From: Owenweeksia sp965229445
GTDB lineage: Bacteria > Bacteroidota > Bacteroidia > Flavobacteriales > Schleiferiaceae
Direction of reading: 5' to 3'
Length of the DNA stretch: 64,000 nt
NCBI GenBank assembly: GCA_965229445.1
Contig: OZ245876.1
Location: 1,736,001-1,800,000 of the forward strand
Position numbers and translations under genes: made by a program. Shown here one piece after another: positions 43,501 through 53,100 of the stretch. The notes beneath the pieces are model-generated. The model ran no database searches, was not told the DNA's origin, and saw only the letters and a list, made by a program, of their open reading frames with translations. The stretch's first letter is position 1. Each line of letters starts with the position of its first letter.

Positions 43501-46500
43501 ACACAGGTATAATTGCCAATACCAGTTGTACAGATTGCAAGGGAGTGCTCAATGGCACAGCAAGTATAGATACTTGTGGTATTTGTGCAGGTGGTAATAC
43601 CGGTATAACGCCTAATGCTTCATGTACGGATTGCAACGGCGTCCTCTTTGGAACGGCCATTACCGATACCTGCGGTGTATGTGCAGGTGGGAATACCGGC
43701 ATCCTTATCAATCAATCATGCGTGGCCTGTGCTGCCAACGAGGTAGTCTCATTTACCCTTATGCAGGCCGGTCAGGGTGGAGGACCCATCAGACAATTGG
43801 TTAATGGCGATTACATCTATACTTCCTTAGTTGCGCCATTTAGTATCAGAGCAGATATTTGTGATAGCGGCTTGGTAGGGAGTGTGGAATTTACCCTTGA
43901 TGGAACCAGGCTAAGAGTTGAAAATAGTGCCCCGTATAGTATCAATGGGGATAATAAAAAAGGGTTTAAAAACTGGAATCCGGCCAATGGAACCTACATT
44001 CTATCAGGCATACCCTATAGCAATGGCAATGCTAACGGCACTCAAGGTATCGCTGAGACTATTGAAATAACCATTGCTACCAACCCACCTTTGATTGACT
44101 GCCATGGAGATACGAATGGGACAGCATATATAGACCTCTGTGGTGTTTGTGCAGCAGGGAACACCGGCATAACACCGAATACCGCTTGCCTCGATTGCCA
44201 TGGAGACCTCAATGGTACGGCAACAATTGATAGCTGCGGAATCTGCTCGGGTGGCAACACGGGTCTCCTGGCAAACGCGTCATGTAAAGATTGTGCAGGT
44301 ATAGTAAATGGTTCGGCAGCTATTGATTCATGTGGCTTGTGTACTGGCGGAACCACAGGCTTCGTCACCAATGCTTCATGCACAGATTGCAACGGTGTGG
44401 TAAATGGTACGGCCGTAATTGATTCATGTGGAATCTGCACCCTGGGTAATACCGGCTTAAGTTTTAATACGATATGCAATTATGATTGCCATGGCGACCT
44501 TAACGGCACGGCATTCGTTGATAGTTGTGGCATATGTGCGGCTGGCAATACGAGTGTTCAACCCAATGTTTCATGCACGGATTGCCAAGGTATTATTAAT
44601 GGCCAGGCCTATATAGACTCCTGTGGAGTATGCAGTGGGGGTGCAACTGGAATAACGCCCAACGCAAGCTGTACGGATTGTCATGGTGTGATCAATGGCC
44701 TGGCAATAATCGACTCCTGTGGGGTTTGCGCTGGAGGTACCACGACGATCATTCCTAACTCGTCCTGTACCGACTGTCATGGGGTGATCCATGGCTTGGC
44801 AATAATCGACTCCTGTGGCGTCTGTGCGGGAGGCAATACCGGTAATGTACCCAATAGCTCATGCACCGATTGTAATGGGGATATCAATGGTTCCGCCAGC
44901 ACGGATGCCTGCGGAGTATGTTCCGGTGGCAATACAGGTTTAGTTCCTAACGCATCTTGCACAGATTGTAATGGCGTGGTTAATGGCACCGCCAGCCTCG
45001 ATAGTTGCGGTTTGTGTGCTGGAGGCAATACCGGAATTGTGCCGAATTCATCTTGTTTGGATTGCAATGGAGATATCAATGGAACTGCGCTTATTGATTC
45101 TTGTGGGATATGCAGCGGTGGCAATACCGGCTTAATTCCCAATGAAAGTTGTAAGGACTGCAACGGGGTGGTTAATGGCACGGCCATTATTGATTCATGT
45201 GGTATTTGTGCCGGAGGCAACACCGGACAGACCATTAATGCTTCTTGCAGCGACTGTAATGGTGATGTCTATGGCCTGGCAAGCATTGATTCATGCGGCA
45301 CCTGCTCTGGAGGGAATACCGGACTGATCCCTAATGACGGTTGTAGAGATTGCAACGCTGTGATTAATGGCACCGCGTTCATTGACAGCTGTGGCCTTTG
45401 TGCTGGAGGCAACACCGGCATAACGCCTGATTCTGCTTGCGCCGATTGTTATGGCGATCCTAATGGTACGGCAGCTATTGATTCTTGTGGAATATGCTCT
45501 GGAGGGAATTCCGGTCTGATCCCCAATGATAGTTGCAGGGATTGCAATAATGTGTTGTATGGTTCGGCAGCAATCGATACCTGTGGCGTATGTGCGGGAG
45601 GCACAACCGGCATTGTTCCAAATCAATCATGTATTGTATGTCAGCCAAATGAAGTGATCTCTTTTACGCTCATGCAAGCCGTCTCTGGTGGAGCTCCAAT
45701 AAGACAACTGCTTAACGGTGATGTTTTGTATCTCAGCTCTTTAGGTCCATTTAGCATTCGCGCTGACATTTGCAACAATGGCATTGTAGGAAGCGTTGAG
45801 TTTCTGATCAATGGCAATCTGATTAGAACCGAAAGTGCGGCGCCATATGCTATCAATGGCGATAAATCTGGTAATTACACACCGTGGAATCCAGGTCCTG
45901 GTACCTATGTCTTAACCGGTATTCCGTATAGCAATAGCGGTGGTAATGGCACTCCAGGTGTGGCTGAAACGCTCAGCTTTACAGTTTTTGTTGATCCTCC
46001 GGTGGTTGATTGCCACGGTGATTTAGGCGGTACTGCCTTTGTGGATAATTGTGGAATTTGCAGCGGAGGGAATACCGGGTTGATACCGAATGCCAGTTGC
46101 TCAGATTGCCACGGCGATATTAATGGCACAGCAATAATTGATAGCTGTGGGATTTGCTCCGGCGGCAATACGGGAATCCTTCCCAATTCTACCTGTGGTG
46201 GTTCATGTGTGCCCAACCAGGTCACAACGCTCATGTTAATTGATGCCGCCACCAGTACAGATTTAGGGCCTATGATGAATGGAGATACTATTGATCTTCA
46301 ACTTCTCCCTGATTTCAGTGTTCGGGCTGATGTTTGTTCTGATCCTGATGTTCAAAGTGTCATCTTCTTCCTGGATGGAATTGACATACTCACGGAGAAT
46401 GTTGCACCTTACGCAGTGAATGGAGACAACAACGGTTTCTATAATCCGTGGCTATTGGGGGTAGGTTATTATACCTTAAGTGTTACACCCTACAGTGGTA

Positions 46501-47009
46501 ACAATGGATCTGGCAGCGATGGTATTAGTAAGAGCGTTGGTTTTTATGTGGTGGACGGGCAGGTTTCAACAGATTGCAATGGCGATATTGGTGGCACGGC
46601 TTATATAGATGGCTGTGGCCAATGCGTGGGTGGAAATACCGGAGCCACTCCATGTGATAGTAAAACTTTAAATGGAATATCAATAAACATTGATAATCAT
46701 AATTTTACGAATGGTATTAATTCGGATTTTTCTGCTGAAAGTTTATCTAGCTATAGTGTATTAACAAGCGATCAATTAAGCGTGTTGGTCTATCCTAATC
46801 CCACGAATGGCCTGGTCAGTATTGACATAAAATCGAAAGAAGGAAAGGCCAGCATTGAGCTTTATGATGCCACTGGAAAATTGATCCATCAACAAGAACA
46901 ACAGGCTGAAGAAAACGTCTTGGATCTTCGTCCATATGCTAAGGGTCTATACTGGGTGAAGGTACATTCCAGAATGGCCGTTAAAATGCAACGGATATTT
47001 AAAAACTAA
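40506..47009 (+). CDS. Giant T9SS-secreted protein with 32 four-Cys modules
   Basis: 2167 residues. Signal peptide about 1-30 (..VSIAQ). Order: Ig-like (about 30-149), one Cys module ending CGVCFGDGTTC, Ig-like (202-309), nucleoside-hydrolase-like domain (about 329-559: GGRIAMSFDGNLHDSDD ... SDAGMTYWLISGG), Ig-like (580-672), 12 Cys modules (675-1075), Ig-like, 16 modules (1198-1712), Ig-like, 2 modules, Ig-like, 1 module, and a T9SS type A sorting domain (about 2082-2167, YPNPTNGLVSIDI ... KGLYWVKV). The module is 32 residues with Cys at 2, 15, 18, 31 and Asp/Asn at 1, 3, 5, 13. Paralogous to both neighbours. Probably a long rigid surface fibre or adhesin; disulphide or calcium binding is inferred. 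Confidence 0.92.
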   Translation: MLNLTKACFSASTLWVIIWILTLSSFVSIAQSGSPSLVSFTLIDAENDTDIGPLNDGDTLILNLLPTDKLNVRANTNPSQIDKVIFDFNGTNNFRSEGAAPYALHGDKKGDYNEWTPAPGAHILTATPKNNGVFGSAYTVNFYVITQAAVDCNGDVNGAAFLDDCGACAGGNTGVSPNQDKDSCGVCFGDGTTCANCNQPTVQSLSLINTNNNADLGIINEGDTIDETQIFNFSIRANVCNHPTGSVEFIVDGNSFNIDNADPFSINGNSNGFYNSWNADSGMHTITAVPYTQANATGTPGDSLSLSVLIIDTGYVDTNSYGAFPNLVCDSFPGGRIAMSFDGNLHDSDDYVSMPMAMAMLYYAGLRNRLVHLEYNIHLGISDSSQEYEMRLSAHGAQQRFGYDPAILFDAISDPDSTSDALAAAINASSPSSPLWILAGGPMETIARGLAKSDSSKRQFVRIISHSGWNEAHTHFGPPLYNDWADLLADYTADSVQFVQIPDMNAGFKGPRSKWRWLIKDPDPNFHWLYGRNRTSAFDCSDAGMTYWLISGGDVTASTDQVRGLFELPCPPTCGCPCDSNIIGNITAISPSDGDSIASDSAIVIKAMFADPDSNTSYVAFYSLDSLLGVDSTSAYELSISGLDTGSYGLYMKAVDSCGTNTYTDTIHIVVQHADCAGILAGTAYLDDCSTCVGGTTGLIPNQDKDSCGVCFGDGMSCAPIDCFGDTLGAAFIDSCGNCAGGNTGIVPNDSCTDCAGVINGVADYDNCGVCSGGSTGLIPDASCTDCNGIVNGTAQIDTCGICAGGNTGITPGASCSDCNGDPLGTAAIDSCGVCAGGNTGVVINSSCTDCNGDLNGTASLDSCGTCSGGNTGLVANANCVDCNGDLFGTAVLDTCGACTGGNTGLVAGSSCSDCNGDPYGTASIDSCGTCSGGNTGLIANANCIDCNGDLFGSAVIDTCGVCAGGNTGVVAGSSCTDCHGDPYGTARIDSCGICAGGNTGIIANTSCTDCKGVLNGTASIDTCGICAGGNTGITPNASCTDCNGVLFGTAITDTCGVCAGGNTGILINQSCVACAANEVVSFTLMQAGQGGGPIRQLVNGDYIYTSLVAPFSIRADICDSGLVGSVEFTLDGTRLRVENSAPYSINGDNKKGFKNWNPANGTYILSGIPYSNGNANGTQGIAETIEITIATNPPLIDCHGDTNGTAYIDLCGVCAAGNTGITPNTACLDCHGDLNGTATIDSCGICSGGNTGLLANASCKDCAGIVNGSAAIDSCGLCTGGTTGFVTNASCTDCNGVVNGTAVIDSCGICTLGNTGLSFNTICNYDCHGDLNGTAFVDSCGICAAGNTSVQPNVSCTDCQGIINGQAYIDSCGVCSGGATGITPNASCTDCHGVINGLAIIDSCGVCAGGTTTIIPNSSCTDCHGVIHGLAIIDSCGVCAGGNTGNVPNSSCTDCNGDINGSASTDACGVCSGGNTGLVPNASCTDCNGVVNGTASLDSCGLCAGGNTGIVPNSSCLDCNGDINGTALIDSCGICSGGNTGLIPNESCKDCNGVVNGTAIIDSCGICAGGNTGQTINASCSDCNGDVYGLASIDSCGTCSGGNTGLIPNDGCRDCNAVINGTAFIDSCGLCAGGNTGITPDSACADCYGDPNGTAAIDSCGICSGGNSGLIPNDSCRDCNNVLYGSAAIDTCGVCAGGTTGIVPNQSCIVCQPNEVISFTLMQAVSGGAPIRQLLNGDVLYLSSLGPFSIRADICNNGIVGSVEFLINGNLIRTESAAPYAINGDKSGNYTPWNPGPGTYVLTGIPYSNSGGNGTPGVAETLSFTVFVDPPVVDCHGDLGGTAFVDNCGICSGGNTGLIPNASCSDCHGDINGTAIIDSCGICSGGNTGILPNSTCGGSCVPNQVTTLMLIDAATSTDLGPMMNGDTIDLQLLPDFSVRADVCSDPDVQSVIFFLDGIDILTENVAPYAVNGDNNGFYNPWLLGVGYYTLSVTPYSGNNGSGSDGISKSVGFYVVDGQVSTDCNGDIGGTAYIDGCGQCVGGNTGATPCDSKTLNGISINIDNHNFTNGINSDFSAESLSSYSVLTSDQLSVLVYPNPTNGLVSIDIKSKEGKASIELYDATGKLIHQQEQQAEENVLDLRPYAKGLYWVKVHSRMAVKMQRIFKN
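42528..43730 (+). repeat. 96-bp tandem repeat array A (12 Cys modules)
   Basis: Twelve units. Units 3 to 13 of the protein are exactly 32 codons; the first unit is longer, with the CGVCFGDGMSC extension. Neighbouring units alternate in type (DLNG/DPYG/DLFG), as if pairs were duplicated. Confidence 0.9.
44097..45641 (+). repeat. 96-bp tandem repeat array B (16 Cys modules)
   Basis: Sixteen units, the longest uninterrupted array. Two neighbouring units (HGVINGLAIIDSCGVCAGG type, 44681-44872) are nearly identical at both DNA and protein level, suggesting a recent single-unit duplication. Confidence 0.9.
46008..46209 (+). repeat. Tandem pair of Cys modules (array C)
   Basis: Two units, then an Ig-like domain and one more isolated unit (46570-46665) before the sorting domain. 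Confidence 0.8.
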
Positions 47010-47016
47010 AGACGTT

Positions 47017-47034
47017 AATACAAAAATTTGTATT
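47017..47034 (+). terminator. AT-rich hairpin after the giant gene
   Basis: AATACAAA-AA-TTTGTATT perfect dyad followed by TT only. The stem is A/T-rich, so termination would be weak; read-through into the gene at 47120 is possible. Confidence 0.35.
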
Positions 47035-47119
47035 TTCACCACCATGTGATTAGAGCTAGTTCTGCCATAACCTGATTCTCTAATTTACTGAAGTACGTAC
47101 CGTAACCAAAACCAAAACC

Positions 47120-50100
47120 ATGCCTCATCCTTCTTTGGGTAAGGGAAGGATAACCTTATTGTTATCCATTCTAAGCTTATTTGCCTCAGCTCAAACCGTA
47201 TCTTTAAATCCCGGTCGCGGCTTTTACAGCGACAGCATCTCAGTCACTTTATCTACCGATCTACCTGGCGGTCAGATCTATTTCACCACCGATGGGAGTA
47301 AACCTACGGATACCTCCAATCTGTATGTAGATCCGTTGGATATATACAAGACCACTCCCTTAAGAGCTATAGCCATCAGTGCTTCCAGCTCCACGGCCAG
47401 AGTGACTCACACCTATATTTACCTGGATAGTGTCATCAACCAACCGGATAGTATTGCTGGATGGCCTTTAAACACCTATGATTTAGGCAAAGGGTCAAAT
47501 ACGGCCGTACAAGATTATGAAATGGACTCCAGCATTGTATATGACCCTGCTTATACGGCTGATCTCCTAACAGGCTTGCAGGCTATTCCTACCATGTCTA
47601 TTGTTATGGACAAAGATGAGTTCTGGGATATGAATGATGGTGAGGACAAAAAACCCACTTCAGTAGAAATCATTTATCCATCTGAGCCATCAAAAAATGA
47701 GCAGTTTGAGTGCGGTATTGAATCGCATAGTCATCTTAGAACTAAGCGTTCTTATAAGCTCAACGATTTATTGGGTCCTATCAGCACCAACCTGTTTAAG
47801 AATGGACCCTGGCATAATGAGTCTGCTGCCGATGAATTTTCAGACACTAAAATTGTTCTTAGAGCGGGCAATAATGATGCATGGAGTAGAAACTGGCTAC
47901 AGAATTCTACCTATACCAGAGATATGTGGTATAGACAGTCTCAACTGGATATGCACGGTTACGGTGGGAGAGGAGTATTCGTTCATTTATATGTCAATGG
48001 AATTTATTGGGGTCTTTTTAATCCAACCGAACGTCCTGATGGTGGCTTTAAGGACGCCTATTTTGGAGGAGATTTTGCGGATTGGTTGTCTTTTGAGCAC
48101 GACGGAGTAAGAAGTGGAGATGACACCCGTCATAATTACCTGAAAGGAGACCTTATCGACAAGGATATGTCTGACTCGGCAAACTATGAAGAGCTTAAGG
48201 AGTATCTTGATGTTGCACAGTTTTCAGACTATATGATTCTTTCCTGGATGCCAGGAATGGGGGACTGGCCTGATAATAATTTTTATGGCGGAAACCTCAA
48301 TAATCCGCCCGAACCTACCTTCTTCCTTTGCTGGGACGGAGAATGGACCTGGACCAGCCAGAATAATTCAAGTAACGGTGCCTGGGTGAGCCCAACTTTC
48401 AGAAGTAGTTCTGCAGGAGGACCGTATATCGCAGATATCTGGCAGGCAGCAAGACAGAATGATGATTTTATGCAACTCTTTGCAGATCGAGTTTACAAGC
48501 ATTGCTTCAATGATGGCGTGATGACCGACAGTGCCTCCAGAGCCAGGTGGCAAAGAATAAACGACCATATTGAAGATGCGATCATCGCGGAATCGGCCAG
48601 ATGGGGAGATCTGGTTGGAACCACCAGGACAAAAAATACGCACTGGACTCCTGAGGTGAGCCGTATTGACGGCCTAATGCAGGGTAATGTTGCTCGCTTT
48701 TTAGCTGCCCTGAGAGCTGAAGGCTATTATCCCAATCTGGATGCTCCTACATTTAATGGGAAATCTGGCAGTGTTCTACCCGGTTTTGTACTAAAACTCA
48801 TCAATCCAAATGCTACCGGAAACATCTATTACACCCTAGATGGTTCTGATCCTCGCCTTCCTGGAGGGGGCATTTCGGCTTCGGCCATGCTTTACGCTGA
48901 CAGTCTAATTGTCAATACCGATCACCACATTATAGCCCGAGTTTATGATGGTACGGAATGGAGTGCCAGAAATCTAGGAGATTTTAACCCTATAAGAATA
49001 TTCATCAATGAGTTTTTAGCGGGCAATGATCAAAATTTAGCAGACCCTGCTGATACTTCCTATGATGACTGGATAGAAATTTACAATGCTGGATCCAGCC
49101 CGGTAGATGTAGGAGGCATGTTTATTACCGATGATCTGACCGATCCCGGGCAGTATCAAATTCCCACTGGATTTCCTCAGTCAACTACCATAGCAGCAAA
49201 TGGCTTTTTGCTTCTCTGGGCAGATAAGCAATCTGAACAAGGGCCCCTCCACGTAGAAATTAAGTTGGGTAAGGGAGGAGAGTCTATCGGTATTTCTACC
49301 ATTATTGGTTCAGACACGGTCTATCTCGACTCATTGAGCTTTGGCGCGCAAACAGATGATACCTCCTATGGACGCTTTCCTGATGGTTCCAGCATACTTC
49401 GGTTTTTCAACAACCCAACTCCCAATGGTCCAAATCTAATACCAGCGAACAGGGGAGTAGTGATCAATGAATTCTTAGCGGGCAATGATGCCAATATCCA
49501 GGATGATTTTGGTGAGCATGAAGATTGGATTGAACTTTATAACACCACCGAAGACACCATTAACATCGCTGGTCTCTTTGTAACCGATGATTTAACGGAT
49601 ACTAGCGCCTTCTGGCAAATTCCCACGGACAATTTGGCCGCTACCGCGATACCGCCATTAGATTATTTAGTGCTTTGGGCAGATAAAGAACCAGAGCAGG
49701 GAACCTTACATGTAAATATCAAGTTGGGGAAAAGCGGAGAGCAAATTGGGTTAATTCAAATTGTTGGCGCTGATACCGTCTTCCTGGATAGCCTCACCTT
49801 TGGACCACAAACGGATGACATCTCCCAGGGTAGATTTCCGGATGGAGATAGTGTGCAAAGGTTTTTCGCAGTGCCTACGCCTGGCGCGCCCAACCTGGTG
49901 CCATTTGTGGCGGGATTAGTAATTAATGAGTACTTGATAGATAATGTTGGTCACAGCACCGATGAACACGGAAATTTTGATCCCTGGATGGAAATTTTTA
50001 ATGCCGGTTCAGATACCGTGGACATGGCCGGCTTGTTTGTGACCAATGATTTGGATTCATTGGGGATGTATCAAATTCCATCTGGAGATCCTGCAACAAT

Positions 50101-53100
50101 AATCCCACCCGGTGGATTTGCACTTTTTTGGTTGGATGGGGATACTACACAAGGCGCACTCCATCTCGGGATAACCCCAGGTCCTAACGCGCAGTTGGGA
50201 TTGACCAACATTATCGGAACCGATATTAAAATTCTGGATAGCCTGAGCTATGCTGCTCAAGCCACCGATACTGCAGAGGGTAGATACCCGGATGGTAGCA
50301 ACAAAAGCTTTGTGTTCAGCTCGCCAACTCCAAATGCTCCTAATGTATTGCCATACATCAATGGATTGTTTATCAATGAGTTCCTGGCTAGTAATGATGC
50401 ATCGAACACCGATGAAAATGGAGAGTTTGACGATTGGATCGAAATATTCAACGCCAATCCTTTTCCGGTAGATATCGCTGGAATGTTTATTACGGATAAC
50501 TTATCCAATCCAACAGCGGCTCAAATACCCGGTGGCGACCCGGCTGCTACCACCATTCCGGCCTTTGGTTTTCATCTCATTTGGGCCGATGGTCAGCCCA
50601 GTCAGGGGCCAAACCATATCTCACCTAAACTCAGTAATGGTGGTGAGCAAATTGGACTCATCCAAATTAATGGAGACAGCATTCATTACATAGATACCTT
50701 AACTTATCAGGGGAGAACTACGGGTATTAGTCATGGTAGATTACCAGACGGCGCTCCTGGATTTCAAGACCTGGCTGAAATTACACCGGCCGCGAGTAAC
50801 CTTACATTACCCACCGTATTTAGTATCACCTTAATAGACGCGGAAGATGACGTGGATCTCATGGATCTTGAAGACGGAGATGTCATTAACATTTCGGCAT
50901 TAGCCAATCCGGAACTTAGCTTGAGAGCCAATACTTTACCCCTCACCGTTGGCTCCGTTGAATTTTTCGTTAATGGAAGTTTCTATAGTGATGAAGGCAA
51001 AGCCCCATATGCCATTGAAGGTGACGATAAGCAAGGTGATTATGACCCCTGGCCGTACAGTTTAGGGCCGGTTACGATTACGGCAGTACCCTATACCGGT
51101 AACAATGGCAGTGGCGACAGCGGCATAGCTAAGAGCATTAGTTTTACCATTATCGATGTTGGCATCGACTGCGCTGGTGACACCGGTGGCACGGCTAGTT
51201 TCGATCTCTGTGGCGTTTGTACCGGAGGTAGCACGGGCTTAACGCCAAATGCTTCTTGCTCAGATTGTAACGGTGATGTTAATGGCACAGCGTTTATGGA
51301 TTCCTGCGGTGTTTGTGCCGGAGGAAATACCACTTTGATTCCCAACGCAAGCTGCACAGATTGTGCGGGAACCATAAATGGTACAGCATCCATCGATGCC
51401 TGTGGGATATGCGCAGGTGGCACCACGGGTATCACGCCAGATTCAGCCTGTACGGATTGTAACGGTGATGTTAATGGCACCGCCGTAATAGACTCCTGTG
51501 GTGATTGTGTGCTTGGCAATACCGGCTTATTATTCAACGGTGGATGTAATATTGATTGTGCTGGTGTGGTAGATGGCTCCGCTCAGCTAGACAGCTGTGG
51601 AATTTGTGCAGGAGGAACCACTGGGGTAACACCAGATTCTTCCTGTAGAGATTGTGCCGGAATAATCAATGGTACAGCTTTTACGGACAGCTGCGGTGTT
51701 TGCGCGGGAGGATCAACAGGTATTGCACCTAATGCCTGTGTGGATTGCTTTGGCGTAGCCTTTGGAACCGCGGCAGTAGATACCTGTGGAATATGTGCTG
51801 GTGGCACCTCGGGCATCGTTCCAGATGAAACTTGTGCCGCCTGCGATTCTAATGAAGTGGTATCCTTAACCTTAATGCATGAAGGGTCTGGTGGTCCCAT
51901 TCGCCTTTTAGAAGATGGTGGTTTTATTATAAAGAGCATCGATGGAGATATCAGCCTACGTGCTGATATATGCGATGATTTAACGGTGGGTAGTGTCGTT
52001 TTCAATCTGGATGGAACCGATATTAGAACCGAGAATAAAGAGCCTTATAGCATCAATGGCGACAAGAATGGGGACTATACAGAGTGGGATCCCTCGGTTG
52101 GGGTTCATACTCTAATAGTTACTCCTTACACAAGCAGCAATGCCGGTGGTACAGCTGGTATCGCCAAAACGGTAACATTCACGGTGATGGATAATCCTCC
52201 TCCGGTGGATTGTCATGGCGATACGGGGGGTACCGCCAGTATGGATCTTTGTGGAGTTTGCAGCGGTGGCAATACTGGATTAACGCCAAATGCCTCCTGC
52301 ACCGATTGCAATGGCGAAGTGAATGGATCCGCTGCCTTTGATTCCTGTGGCATCTGCGCGGGTGGTTCAACAGGCATTATAGCCAATGCAAGCTGTACAG
52401 ATTGTGCCGGTGTGGTGAATGGGACGGCACAGCTTGATGCCTGCAATATCTGTGCGGGTGGAAATACTGGTATAACACCTGATTCAACTTGCTCTGATTG
52501 CAATGGTGTTCCCAATGGTACGGCCGTTATAGATTCCTGTGGCGATTGTGTGCTCGGAAATACTGGTTTAACCTTTAATGGGGGTTGTTTTATTGACTGT
52601 GCTGGCGTGATAGATGGTACGGCCATAATTGACTCATGTGGAATATGTGCAGGAGGTACCACCGGTCTGGTTCCTGATGCCTCTCGTTCGGACTGCCATG
52701 GAGTGGCGAATGGGACGGCCGTAATAGATTCCTGTGGTGATTGCGTACTCGGAAATACTGGTTTAGCCTTTAACGGAGGCTGTAATATTGATTGCGCTGG
52801 CGTGGTGGATGGTTCGGCTTTTTTGGACAGCTGTGGTGTTTGTGCCGGCGGAACTACTGGGGTTACACCGGATTCATCTTGTAGAGATTGTGCCGGAATT
52901 ATCAATGGTAATGCCTATACGGATAGTTGTGGAATATGTGCCGGTGGCACTACTGGAATTACGCCAAATGCCTGTGTGGATTGCAATGGCGTAGCTTATG
53001 GTACCGCAGAAATTGATACCTGTGGTGTCTGTGCAGGCGGAAATACCGGTATAACTCCTGATGCCTGTTTGGACTGTGCCGGAGAAATTAACGGAACAGC

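Noticed and set aside
42890..45235. Long minus-strand open frames rich in PPAQTPQESI-type repeats across the Cys arrays (also 51091-54591)
   Set aside because: They are the reverse complement of the 96-bp repeats; regular codon use on the plus strand keeps these frames open. They lack starts, signals or any protein-like domain.
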